From an uncultured Draconibacterium sp. (GTDB lineage Bacteria; Bacteroidota; Bacteroidia; Bacteroidales; Prolixibacteraceae): a stretch of DNA of 64,000 bases. Position 1 is the first letter of the stretch. Every line of letters starts with the position of its first letter. The notes under the pieces were generated by a model. The model did not search any database, had not been told where the DNA came from, and worked only from the letters and a program-made list of their open reading frames with translations. Where the stretch lies: the NCBI RefSeq assembly GCF_963676735.1, contig NZ_OY781464.1:3691001-3755000 (forward strand), in the 5' to 3' direction. The translations under genes and the position numbers were made by a program. Positions 35,781 through 43,541 of this stretch are shown piece by piece.

Positions 35781-35811
35781 TTTGCCAGATAAAAAAATAG
35801 CAATATATTTG
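35781..35811 (+). promoter_or_regulatory. Promoter of the tRNA Gly-Leu-Gly cluster (TTTG-N19-TATATTTG)
   Basis: -33 TTTG at 35781-35784 and -7 TATATTTG at 35804-35811, 19 bases apart: a full consensus promoter 33 bases before the first tRNA. Confidence 0.85.
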
Positions 35812-35844
35812 CATCGCTTTAAAAAAGCACGTTCTAGGAAATAT

Positions 35845-35917
<73 letters not shown>

Positions 35918-35940
35918 CATACACGATATATCCAAAGGAT

Positions 35941-36028
35941 GCCCGGGTGGTGGAATTGGTAGACACGTTGGACTTAAAATCCAATGATCATTATGATCGT
36001 GCGGGTTCAAGTCCCGCCTCGGGTACCA
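35941..36028 (+). tRNA. tRNA-Leu (anticodon TAA), CCA encoded
   Basis: Class II tRNA with a long variable arm (TGATCATTATGATCG). Anticodon arm TTGGA-CTTAAAA-TCCAA with TAA; acceptor GCCCGGG/CTCGGGT. Unlike the flanking Gly genes, its 3' CCA is in the DNA. Confidence 0.98.
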
Positions 36029-36036
36029 TTTTTTTT

Positions 36037-36109
<73 letters not shown>

Positions 36110-36256
36110 CGCTAAAGGTTTTACATGTTTGTAAAGCCTTTTTTAATGCCTGCAAATTTACAATCTATATAAAATCTTGAATCTTTTACCTGTGCACAGG
36201 GTAGACTTAAACAGAAGAGTGCCTTGTTAAAACAAGCGATAATCTTTCAAAAAAAA

Positions 36257-36985
36257 TCAGCTTGATTTTGTTAGCAATTCTTTTGTCTGGGAGTCAAACA
36301 GCAGCATTCCTTCTTTTTTTTCGCCAAGCTGGCCCAGCAGTTCTCCTTTCTCGTTCCAAACTGATGATTTTCCGGCGCATTCGTATCCTCCCGATTTCCC
36401 CACATAGTTGGCCATAAAGGTTAGCAATTTTTTATCGCTGGCGATGTTACGTAGTTTTTTTAGTTCGGCATCAATACCGTTAACCGAGCTTAATACACTT
36501 GCCACATAAATGCCTGCATTATTTTGTTGTGCATAGGCACAATGCTCCTCTTGTCCGGCTTCGTAACAAATGGCTGGTGCTACTACCCCGGTATCAAAAG
36601 GCAGTACCATCGGATTTTTTCCTGCAGTAAAAACCGTTTTTTCAGGTGGGTATAAATGCTGCTTCGAATAATTTATTCGTTCCATATTCGCCTGAAAAAT
36701 TACCATACTAACAAATACAAGGCCCTCTTCTCTTGTTGGCATTCCAACACCAATGGTAATGTTATTCTCATCGCTTAGTTTTTGAAACTCATCGAGTCTG
36801 GGGTCGTTTTTATGAGTAGCCAGCTGCGCCGCTAAATCGGGCTCGTAACCGGTTAACGATAACTCCGGAAAGACCACAAAATCCGCATTTAGCACAATGG
36901 CTTGCTTTATCCATTTTAAGTGGTTCTCGATATTTTTCTCGATGTTGCCGCTAAGGGCTTTTATTTGGGCTATTGCAATTCTCAT
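36257..36985 (-). CDS. Carbon-nitrogen hydrolase (nitrilase superfamily amidase)
   Basis: Cytoplasmic protein of 242 residues. The nitrilase catalytic triad is complete: Glu41 in VVFPELSLTGYEPD, Lys108 in NYSKQHLYPPE and Cys140 in PAICYEAGQ. It should hydrolyse a C-N bond in a small amide; the substrate is unknown. Family members of this length are usually omega-amidases or stand-alone amidases. The AraC gene ends 80 bases upstream on the same strand, so the two may be linked in transcription or regulation. Confidence 0.93.
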   Translation of the reverse strand: MRIAIAQIKALSGNIEKNIENHLKWIKQAIVLNADFVVFPELSLTGYEPDLAAQLATHKNDPRLDEFQKLSDENNITIGVGMPTREEGLVFVSMVIFQANMERINYSKQHLYPPEKTVFTAGKNPMVLPFDTGVVAPAICYEAGQEEHCAYAQQNNAGIYVASVLSSVNGIDAELKKLRNIASDKKLLTFMANYVGKSGGYECAGKSSVWNEKGELLGQLGEKKEGMLLFDSQTKELLTKSS

Positions 36986-37065
36986 CGCTGCTCTTCGGTG
37001 TTTTTAATGGTTATTTTTGTTGGAGCATCTGAAAGATAAAACACCCGTTTTGCAATCAGGATGTT

Positions 37066-37989
37066 TTAGTTCATTGCTGCGTTTTTAATATACTCTTTTG
37101 GGCTAAGCCCGGTTTTCTTTTTAAACAAGCGCGAAAAATATTGCGGATATTCAAACCCCAGCATATAAGCTGTTTCCGCTATTGAAGCTTTTGGTACCAG
37201 CAATAAATTTTTGGCTTCATCAACCAAATATAAGTTAATTTGATCAACTGCTGTTTTGCCGGTTTCTGCTTTTATCGTATCGCGCATATATCTGTGGCTA
37301 ACACCTAATTTACCGGCCAGCCATTCAACCGTTGGGATTCCGTTTTCTTCCAATTGATTGGATTCAAAATAATCATTCAAAACTTCTTTAAACCTCGTAA
37401 ACAGGGCTTTGTTTATTTCTTTACGGTTCAGGAACTGACGTTTGTAAAAGCGGTCGGCATATTTTAACAGCGCTTCAAGATGTGATAGAATAATTTCCTT
37501 ACTAAACTCATCCTGATTATTGTTATACTCCGCCTCAATCCCTTTAAAAATCAGCTTAATTATCTTCTCCTCTTTTGGCGAAAGATGCAAGGCCTCGTTT
37601 ACGTTGTAGTTAAAGAAGTTATATTTTTTAATTCGCTTTTGAATATCAAGTCCCCGAATAAAATCTTCGTGAAAAGCAATAAACCACGACTCGGAACTTA
37701 CCACAATGTTTTTTACAATATAGGTTTGATTAGGCGCAGAAAACAACAAGGTGCCTGTTTCGCAATCGTATTTTGTTCGGCCATAAAGAATTTCGCCCGA
37801 AACAATTTTTTTAAGGCTGATGAGGTAAAACTGATTACTATAGCTCAGTTCTTCGTTGGATGCTACACATTTCTTAATATCGTTATCATTTAAGGTTTTG
37901 TTAGCTATGCAAAAAAGAGGATTTTCGGGTTCGGGTAAACCATGAGCCTTATTAAATTCCGTAATTGTTTTAAAATCTATATTCTTCAT
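37066..37989 (-). CDS. AraC-family transcriptional regulator
   Basis: Protein of 307 residues. The N-terminal ~170 residues are a cupin-like ligand domain (FYLISLKKIVSGEILYGRTKYDC ... WFIAFHEDFIRGLDI), and the C-terminal ~100 residues carry the two helix-turn-helix motifs, WLAGKLGVSHRYMRDTIKAE and YMLGFEYPQYFSRLFKKKTG. This is the type often seen next to SDR/oxidoreductase genes in Bacteroidota. The SDR and the membrane protein genes lie upstream on the same strand (stop at 38034), so it may regulate them and the amidase. A -7 box lies five bases before the ATG. Confidence 0.93.
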   Translation of the reverse strand: MKNIDFKTITEFNKAHGLPEPENPLFCIANKTLNDNDIKKCVASNEELSYSNQFYLISLKKIVSGEILYGRTKYDCETGTLLFSAPNQTYIVKNIVVSSESWFIAFHEDFIRGLDIQKRIKKYNFFNYNVNEALHLSPKEEKIIKLIFKGIEAEYNNNQDEFSKEIILSHLEALLKYADRFYKRQFLNRKEINKALFTRFKEVLNDYFESNQLEENGIPTVEWLAGKLGVSHRYMRDTIKAETGKTAVDQINLYLVDEAKNLLLVPKASIAETAYMLGFEYPQYFSRLFKKKTGLSPKEYIKNAAMN

Positions 37990-37994
37990 TGTTA

Positions 37995-38002
37995 CAAATT
38001 TA
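37995..38002 (-). promoter_or_regulatory. -7 promoter box (TAAATTTG) five bases before the AraC gene
   Basis: Exact TAnnTTTG on the - strand, with only TAACA between it and the ATG at 37989, suggesting a leaderless transcript. No clear -33 element. Confidence 0.45.
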
Positions 38003-38033
38003 GTACGTAGAAAGAGAAACCTTTAAGTTCGCA

Positions 38034-38534
38034 TTATTTTTCTACTAATTCTAATTGTTCTTTATAAGCCATAATACGGGCATGGGCAGTGCCGTCAATC
38101 AACAAAATAACGATAAGCATGGCAATGGTTGTTATACTTATTGCCCGCCAAACCGGGTTACCGGTAAAAATAATTACCAATGCTGCTGCAATAATAAGAA
38201 CCGGAATAATTTTGAATACCTGTAAACTGTATTCTTTTAAAGTTCTGTCAACTCGTGCATTTTCTGCTTCTACAAAGGCAACAACATCCTGCTTATAGGC
38301 CCCTGGAAAGTTAGCGACCCTGGCTTTATTGCTGAAAAATAATCCGAATCCGATTATTAACAGCATAATCCCTGCAACTAATGTTGGAATAATGTACGCT
38401 CGTGCCAAATCGGTTTTTCCTAAGTGCCAAAAGCCTACACTTGCCGCTACAAACAAAACGCCTGCTATTATAAAAAAGGTGGTTGAAAATACTTCGGCTT
38501 TAGCCCAATCGCTTGCTGCTTTTAAAATATCCAT
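38034..38534 (-). CDS. Uncharacterised four-helix membrane protein
   Basis: Protein of 166 residues that I do not recognise by name. Four hydrophobic segments are seen, in two pairs: ~18-38 and 47-68, then ~106-124 and 128-147. A charged region between the pairs (VEAENARVDRTLKEY) is probably cytoplasmic. No motif suggests catalysis. The gene starts 12 bases after the SDR stop codon on the same strand, so the two are co-transcribed, and the AraC gene follows. A link to the SDR substrate is plausible but unproven. Confidence 0.65.
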   Translation of the reverse strand: MDILKAASDWAKAEVFSTTFFIIAGVLFVAASVGFWHLGKTDLARAYIIPTLVAGIMLLIIGFGLFFSNKARVANFPGAYKQDVVAFVEAENARVDRTLKEYSLQVFKIIPVLIIAAALVIIFTGNPVWRAISITTIAMLIVILLIDGTAHARIMAYKEQLELVEK

Positions 38535-38546
38535 GCTTTTTTAATT

Positions 38547-39500
38547 TTATAAATTCCACGAAACACCGGTTTCTTTTTCCGATAAGTCCCACAATTTTTT
38601 AGCTACAGCTTTGTCTTTTGCGTGTGGCTCAATCGGATGCGCTCCAACGGGGCCAACCCAATTGCTTCGTCCTGTTGGCCCATAAAAAGCTTCCTGGTCT
38701 AAATTGTCTTCGGTGGCACACATTAATTCCGGATAAGCGCCTTTTTCTGCAGGTTGTGTTAACGGAGACAATTTCATCAGACCAAAGGTAATCCTCATCA
38801 TCAAACTGCCACTTGTTTTAATCAGCGCGGTTCTGGAAGACCCCGGATGACAGGCATAGGCTTTTACAGCTGTTTTACCGGCCCTTTTTAATCTGTCCTG
38901 TAATTCATAAATACACATTATTTGCGCCAATTTACTCTGACTATAGGCATTATTCGGAGTATAATCTTTATCCCAGTTTAAATCATCAAATTTTATGGTT
39001 TTTATACCCATATTATAACCCATGCTACCTACGGTTACAATGCGCCCCTTTGATTTTTCAATCAATGGATACAGCAATGCCTGTAGTGTAAAATGGCCAT
39101 AATGATTGGTCCCCATCTGGCTTTCCCAACCATCAACAGTAAATTGCTGTTTGGGCACCTGGGCAATGGCTCCGTTGCACATCAATGCGTCGATACGTGT
39201 TACTTTCTCCAACACCTCAGCTGCTGCTTTTTTTACCGAAGCCTGGTCGGCCAGGTCTAAACGTATAAATGATACATCAATATCGTTACCAAGCTTTTGT
39301 TTCAAGAGCGCAATAACTTCGGCTGATTTCCGGTCATTGCGATTTAACATTACAACACTTGCACCCTTAGCCAGGAGTATTCGGGTTGCTTCAAAACCTG
39401 TACCGCTGGTGGTACCTGTAATTAAAAATGTTTTACCCTTTTGCGATTTCATTAACTCGGGGGTCCAGCCCTTTCTTCCAAATTGATTCATTGTACTCAT
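38547..39500 (-). CDS. Short-chain dehydrogenase/reductase (retinol-dehydrogenase-like)
   Basis: NAD(P)-dependent oxidoreductase of 317 residues. The cofactor motif is TGTTSGTGFEATRILL (~residues 28-44), followed by FIRLDLADQASV, the NGA motif in LMCNGAIAQVP, VTVGSMGYN (catalytic Ser) and NAYSQSKLAQIM (Tyr and Lys). The length (>300) and the form resemble the retinol/protochlorophyllide-type SDR group. The first Met and the fourth (ATG 39491) are both possible starts. It heads a small - strand operon with the membrane protein gene. The physiological substrate is unknown. Confidence 0.94.
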   Translation of the reverse strand: MSTMNQFGRKGWTPELMKSQKGKTFLITGTTSGTGFEATRILLAKGASVVMLNRNDRKSAEVIALLKQKLGNDIDVSFIRLDLADQASVKKAAAEVLEKVTRIDALMCNGAIAQVPKQQFTVDGWESQMGTNHYGHFTLQALLYPLIEKSKGRIVTVGSMGYNMGIKTIKFDDLNWDKDYTPNNAYSQSKLAQIMCIYELQDRLKRAGKTAVKAYACHPGSSRTALIKTSGSLMMRITFGLMKLSPLTQPAEKGAYPELMCATEDNLDQEAFYGPTGRSNWVGPVGAHPIEPHAKDKAVAKKLWDLSEKETGVSWNL

Positions 39501-39850
39501 TGCTTTATTTTTTGCTTATTGATTGCACTAAAATTATTCTGGTACAAAGTTCGCTCACGAAGGGCTGCTTCCACTTAAACATTTTGGCATAAGGTGTATA
39601 CATTTCAGCAGCAAGCAGGTTAAAACGCAGTAAAAGCCTTACTGTCAACCCTCAAAACAGGCTCGTGCGATGTAGCAAGCCGTAAGTACTGATTCAAAAT
39701 GCAGACAAACAGGCATAGAGCCTTGAATGAGTTATAGCCTCGCCGCTGTTTTACTTATAATTAAATAACAAGGACACCGGCAACACAAAATGGCCATCAT
39801 TACATTGCAGGGAGTATATCTTCATAAAATGGTTATATACATATTTATCG
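39501..39850. other. Non-coding stretch upstream of the SDR and the repeat array
   Basis: No gene or RNA is recognised. It presumably holds the SDR promoter on the - strand, but no exact -7 box was found. Confidence 0.4.
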
Positions 39851-39979
39851 ATGTTTTTTAAATTATTAAAGAGGCTATTAAGTTATATTTTGAGGTTATT
39901 AAGTTATATATAAATTCTTTTAGGCTATTTTAACATGTTTTTAAGAACCTTTTTAGATGTTTTTAAGCTATTCATATAG
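39851..39979 (+). repeat. Phased degenerate tandem array, six units of 21-23 bases
   Basis: Units begin at 39851, 39872, 39893, 39914, 39935 and 39957. Units 2 and 3 share AGGYTATTAAGTTATAT; units 5 and 6 share ATGTTTTTAAG, and unit 1 has ATGTTTTTTAA; unit 4 is the most diverged. The common core is a TTTTAAG or TATTAAG at a spacing of 20-22 bases, i.e. two helical turns, so every core faces the same side of the DNA. It ends 45 bases before the small HTH gene, which may bind it. No spacer-repeat structure of a CRISPR is seen. Confidence 0.65.
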
Positions 39980-40024
39980 CTTTATTACCTATTTTTATAA
40001 CTATAATAACTAACGCTCAAGTAA

Positions 40025-40360
40025 ATGATAGATATTGCTATACTTCCGATGGTTAAAAAGGTGATGAAAAACAGGCACATAAATGGTGCTGAGCTTGCAC
40101 GCCAACTGCAGGTGCACCCCACAACGGTTAATGGCATGCTCCACCGGCCTACATTACAGGTAAATAAACTTGCCCAGCTGAGCCATTTGCTTCAGTACAA
40201 TTTTTTTCGTGAACTGGCCCTACAGTTTCCTTATGCCGAACCAACTTGCACTGACACCGGCACAGGCCAGGAAAATAAGGAGTTAAAAAACAGGGTATAC
40301 GAGCTCGAACTTGAAGTTAAGGTGCTGCGACAGACCATTCGCGACCTGGCGGGTAAATAA
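40025..40360 (+). CDS. Small HTH (Cro/CI-like) DNA-binding protein with coiled-coil tail
   Basis: Protein of 111 residues. Residues ~8-60 look like a helix-turn-helix of the Cro/XRE kind: ELARQLQVHPTTVNGMLHRPTLQVNKLAQLSHLL (in two parts, with the recognition helix at HPTTVNGML). After a short polar linker (TCTDTGTGQ), residues ~82-108 form a heptad-like coiled coil (ELKNRVYELELEVKVLRQTI), probably for dimerisation. It may bind the phased array just upstream and control itself. The gene stands alone, 60 bases from the convergent receiver gene. The role is unknown; the DNA-binding call is by pattern only. Confidence 0.7.
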   Translation: MIDIAILPMVKKVMKNRHINGAELARQLQVHPTTVNGMLHRPTLQVNKLAQLSHLLQYNFFRELALQFPYAEPTCTDTGTGQENKELKNRVYELELEVKVLRQTIRDLAGK

Positions 40361-40420
40361 GTCCTTTCCTGAGGAAAAAAAAAGATTTTGCTCAAAACGA
40401 ACAAAATCTATTACTAATTG

Positions 40421-40813
40421 CTAAAACTGCTTTTCAATGGCTTTTAGCAGCTCTGCTTTCCGAATGGGTTTTGAAACGTAATGGTTAAAACCGTTTTCGT
40501 TTATAAAATTGCTTTGGGTTTCGGGGGCAAAAGCCGATAAGGCAAATATCCGCACTTTTTTATCCATTTGCCTGATTAAATGCGTTGCTTCGTGCCCATC
40601 CATTTCCGGCATTTTTAAATCCATTAAAATCAAATCTACATCGGTGTTCTCCTTGTAAAGCCGAACGGCTTCTACTCCGGTAGATGCAAGCAGCAACTGG
40701 CCTGCTACCTCCTTTAGCATGTACGAAAATAGTTTTTGATTAATCGGGTCGTCCTCTGCCAATAAAATTTTTAGTTTTGCTTTTTCTTGTGGTTCTGCGC
40801 CTTGTCCTTCCAT
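40421..40813 (-). CDS. Stand-alone response-regulator receiver domain
   Basis: Protein of 130 residues that is just a CheY-like receiver: acidic pair in LLAEDDPINQKLF (Glu20-Asp22), phospho-acceptor Asp65 in LILMDLKMPEMDGHEAT, Ser in FALSAFAP and the lysine in YVSKPIRKAELL. It resembles the C-terminal receivers of hybrid kinases (the NQKL signature). There is no output domain, so it probably acts as a phospho-relay or by protein contact. No kinase gene is adjacent; the hybrid kinase at 28115-30370 is the nearest. The N-terminal ten residues (MEGQGAEPQE) are a hydrophilic leader. Confidence 0.92.
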   Translation of the reverse strand: MEGQGAEPQEKAKLKILLAEDDPINQKLFSYMLKEVAGQLLLASTGVEAVRLYKENTDVDLILMDLKMPEMDGHEATHLIRQMDKKVRIFALSAFAPETQSNFINENGFNHYVSKPIRKAELLKAIEKQF

Positions 40814-41001
40814 TAAGTTGTTGTAATTTGAATGAAATCACCCCCGCTCGAATTCCTTAAGCCGGCTGTAATTCATTTCATTAAAAAATCGTCCTTCTTT
40901 TTCAGTTTTGTATAACACATTAAAGATAAGCTTTCATTTCGATTCGTGAAATATGTTTATAATTCAATTTGTGTATTTTTATCGAAATAAAAACATAAAG
41001 T

Positions 41002-41955
41002 ATGAAGATTGTTGTGTTAGACGGTTACACCTTAAACCCGGGAGATTTAAGCTGGCAGAAACTTGAAAGCATAGGAGATTTAACGGTTTACGAGCGTACA
41101 CCACCCACGGAAGTTTTAAAGCGTGCCACCAATGCCGATGCCGTTTTTACCAATAAAGTTATTCTGAATGAAAACCTTTTGAAGCAGCTGCCAAACCTAA
41201 AATTTATTGGCGTTTTGGCTACCGGCTATAACGTTGTTGATACTTCATACGCCAAACAGGCAGGAATAACTGTTTGCAATATTCCGGCCTACAGCACACA
41301 ATCGGTAGCGCAATTGGTTTTTGCACACCTGCTTCATTTTGCACAAAATGTTGGCGGTCATGCACAATCGGTTCGCGATGGGCGGTGGGCCGCCAACCCT
41401 GATTTTGCCTATTGGCTTAGCCCTCAAACCGAGTTGGCAGGAAAAACACTTGGAGTAATTGGTTTTGGGCAAATCGGACAGGCTGTTGCCCGTATTGGCA
41501 TTGCCCTGGGTATGAAAGTTATTTATAATAACCGCAGCCTAAAAACAACTACCATTGAGGCCAGCCAGGTGGATTTAGACAACCTTTTAAAAAACTCCGA
41601 CTTTATCAGTATCAACTGCCCGTTAACCGAGCAGAACCAAGGTTTTATCAACAAAACCACTATCGAAAAAATGAAACCCACTGCCATTCTTATTAATACG
41701 GGCAGGGGGCCGCTTATTAACGAACAAGACCTGGCCGATGCATTAAACAGCGGTAGAATTGCCGGTGCCGGACTCGATGTGCTGGCCTCCGAGCCTGCCC
41801 GTTCCAACAATCCCTTGGTGCAGGCAAAAAACTGCAATATTACCCCACACATTGCCTGGGCAACGCTTGAAGCCCGGCAGCGGCTTATGCAAATTGCTGC
41901 CGATAATCTGAACGCTTTTATTAATGGGAAACCCATTAATGTGGTTAATGCTTAG
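41002..41955 (+). CDS. D-2-hydroxyacid dehydrogenase (glycerate/hydroxypyruvate reductase type)
   Basis: NAD(P)-dependent enzyme of 317 residues that interconverts a 2-oxoacid and a D-2-hydroxyacid. Family features: IGVLATGYNVVDTSYAKQ in the substrate domain, the nucleotide-binding motif GKTLGVIGFGQIGQAVARIG, ILINTGRGPLINEQDL (catalytic Arg), the Glu in GLDVLASEPA, and the catalytic His in NITPHIAWATLEAR. The Trp-Ala after the His is typical of the glycerate dehydrogenase group. Probably a housekeeping gene of serine or glyoxylate metabolism; the actual substrate is not certain. Confidence 0.95.
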   Translation: MKIVVLDGYTLNPGDLSWQKLESIGDLTVYERTPPTEVLKRATNADAVFTNKVILNENLLKQLPNLKFIGVLATGYNVVDTSYAKQAGITVCNIPAYSTQSVAQLVFAHLLHFAQNVGGHAQSVRDGRWAANPDFAYWLSPQTELAGKTLGVIGFGQIGQAVARIGIALGMKVIYNNRSLKTTTIEASQVDLDNLLKNSDFISINCPLTEQNQGFINKTTIEKMKPTAILINTGRGPLINEQDLADALNSGRIAGAGLDVLASEPARSNNPLVQAKNCNITPHIAWATLEARQRLMQIAADNLNAFINGKPINVVNA

Positions 41956-42048
41956 TTATAAAAATCGTTAAGAATATATAAAGCAACCAGTAAGCACGCA
42001 ACCTTTTTTCTACCTCGCTCGTTTTAGCAGCACACAAAGGGGTTAATT

Positions 42049-42552
42049 GTGGTACTAAAAATTATTCATATTGTTTTACTGGCATCGGTAAAATACATTG
42101 TTACCCTGCCTTATGCCATGCTTATTGGGCTGGATTACAAGTATGCGGTATTGGCTGTTCTTACGGGTGGCATTGGTGGTTTTTTGTTTTTTTACTACAT
42201 CAGCAAACCCTTAAACCGGGGACTGGTAATTTTGTGGTCGCGCTTTTGCGGGGCTATTCCTTATTCGCTAAGAGGCCGTTACCGAAACTGGTGTATCCGA
42301 AAATCGCGAACCCGAAAAAAACGCACCTTTACCCGCCGTAACCGTTTTATTGCCCGCATGAAATCAGACTATGGCCTGTGGGGGATTATTATTACCACGC
42401 CCGTAATTTTAACCATACCTCTTGGGGCATTTCTGGCCAATAAATATTATGCCCACAAACGGCACATTGTTTTATACATGATTTTGTCGATTATTGGCTG
42501 GGCTGGCGTGCTTTCAGGGCTGGTCCATCTTTTCCCCAATCTGTTTTTCTAA
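42049..42552 (+). CDS. Uncharacterised small membrane protein
   Basis: Protein of 167 residues starting at GTG, which I do not recognise with certainty. Hydrophobic segments lie at ~5-27, 31-50, 112-130 and 140-160. Between the pairs is a very basic cytoplasmic loop (RNWCIRKSRTRKKRTFTRRNRF). The late segment GLWGIIITTPVILTIPLGAFLA recalls small multidrug-export-like or DedA-like integral proteins, but this is weak. Its 3' end overlaps the convergent Nudix gene by 39 bases. Confidence 0.6.
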   Translation: MVLKIIHIVLLASVKYIVTLPYAMLIGLDYKYAVLAVLTGGIGGFLFFYYISKPLNRGLVILWSRFCGAIPYSLRGRYRNWCIRKSRTRKKRTFTRRNRFIARMKSDYGLWGIIITTPVILTIPLGAFLANKYYAHKRHIVLYMILSIIGWAGVLSGLVHLFPNLFF

Positions 42553-42936
42553 ATAGTGGCGGTTTTCATTTTGTTCCACTAAACGCCGGTCGGCACCCGA
42601 CAAATCCAATTCCTGTAATTCATTCATTTTTACCCATTTTACCGCCCGATGATCGTTTAATTGCAGTTCACCTGAAATAACACTGCACACAAAAGGGATT
42701 AAGCGAATACTTTTGGAAGAATAAGCATGATTAACCGCCTGCAATGCATGGCAAACTTTAACCTGCAGGTTTAATTCTTCGCTGATTTCGCGTACAATAC
42801 ACTCTTCGGCTGTTTCTCCTGCCTGTATTTTTCCACCCGGAAACTCCCACTGGTAAGCATGGTCGGAGGTAGCATGGTTTTGTGCAACCAGCACTTTTGC
42901 ATCCTTAAATATTATGGCACAGGTAACATGAATCAT
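42514..42936 (-). CDS. Nudix hydrolase, MutT-like nucleotide pyrophosphohydrolase
   Basis: Protein of 140 residues. The Nudix box is complete: GGKIQAGETAEECIVREISEEL. It begins MIHVTCAIIFKDAKVLVAQ and has WEFPGGK before the box, as in MutT-like (deoxy)nucleoside triphosphate pyrophosphohydrolases that remove oxidised nucleotides such as 8-oxo-dGTP. Its last 39 bases overlap the end of the convergent membrane-protein gene. Confidence 0.93.
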   Translation of the reverse strand: MIHVTCAIIFKDAKVLVAQNHATSDHAYQWEFPGGKIQAGETAEECIVREISEELNLQVKVCHALQAVNHAYSSKSIRLIPFVCSVISGELQLNDHRAVKWVKMNELQELDLSGADRRLVEQNENRHYLEKQIGEKMDQP

Positions 42937-43004
42937 TTGGTAAAAATAAAAATCTAAAGATTATTTTTTATCTTTTCTGCCTACTTGAATTCGTAAAAAA
43001 AACG

Positions 43005-43541
43005 ATGACCGAACAAGAACTTTTCGAATACCTCGATGCCTGGGAGAATATTGAACTCCTGAGCGCTTCGCAATTAAATACACCGCAGGGTTACAACACA
43101 CTTATGCAGCTGGCCCTAACCGATACCAGGCAGCGAAGTTGGCGTGCCGCTTATCTTGCCGATAAAATTCACGATGATCATCCTGCATTGCTGCACCCAT
43201 ACCTTCCGGCAATTATAGAAAAGCTAAAGACTGAAAAAAATGCAAGTAAACGCCGACACTGGCTAAAACTAATCAGCATGAACAGGGTCGAAGAAGAACA
43301 TTTTGGTTTTCTTTTTGACTACTGCATTGATGTTTTTACCTCGGGCAAAGAGGCGGTTGCCGTTCGGGTTCATGCCATGCAAATTCTATATAACATTTCG
43401 GAAAACGAACCGGATTTAAAACCCGAAGTGCTTCAAATCATTGAAAACGAGATGGAACTACATGCCACTGCAGGAATCCGTTCTCGCGGAAAAAAACTCA
43501 GCACAAAGCTTCGTAAGCAAATTAAAGAGGCCGGCTACTAA
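43005..43541 (+). CDS. HEAT-like helical protein of unknown function
   Basis: Soluble protein of 178 residues made of predicted antiparallel helices, like short HEAT/ARM repeats (WRAAYLADKIHDDHPALLHPYLP, KEAVAVRVHAMQILYNISENEPD). No catalytic motif. Members of this kind are widespread in Bacteroidota without assigned role. Its stop overlaps that of the convergent DUF2723 gene by four bases (43538-43541). Confidence 0.7.
   Translation: MTEQELFEYLDAWENIELLSASQLNTPQGYNTLMQLALTDTRQRSWRAAYLADKIHDDHPALLHPYLPAIIEKLKTEKNASKRRHWLKLISMNRVEEEHFGFLFDYCIDVFTSGKEAVAVRVHAMQILYNISENEPDLKPEVLQIIENEMELHATAGIRSRGKKLSTKLRKQIKEAGY

Noticed and set aside
39851..39979. The phased array as a CRISPR
   Set aside because: Units are contiguous, 21-23 bases long and degenerate, with no unique spacers and no cas genes.
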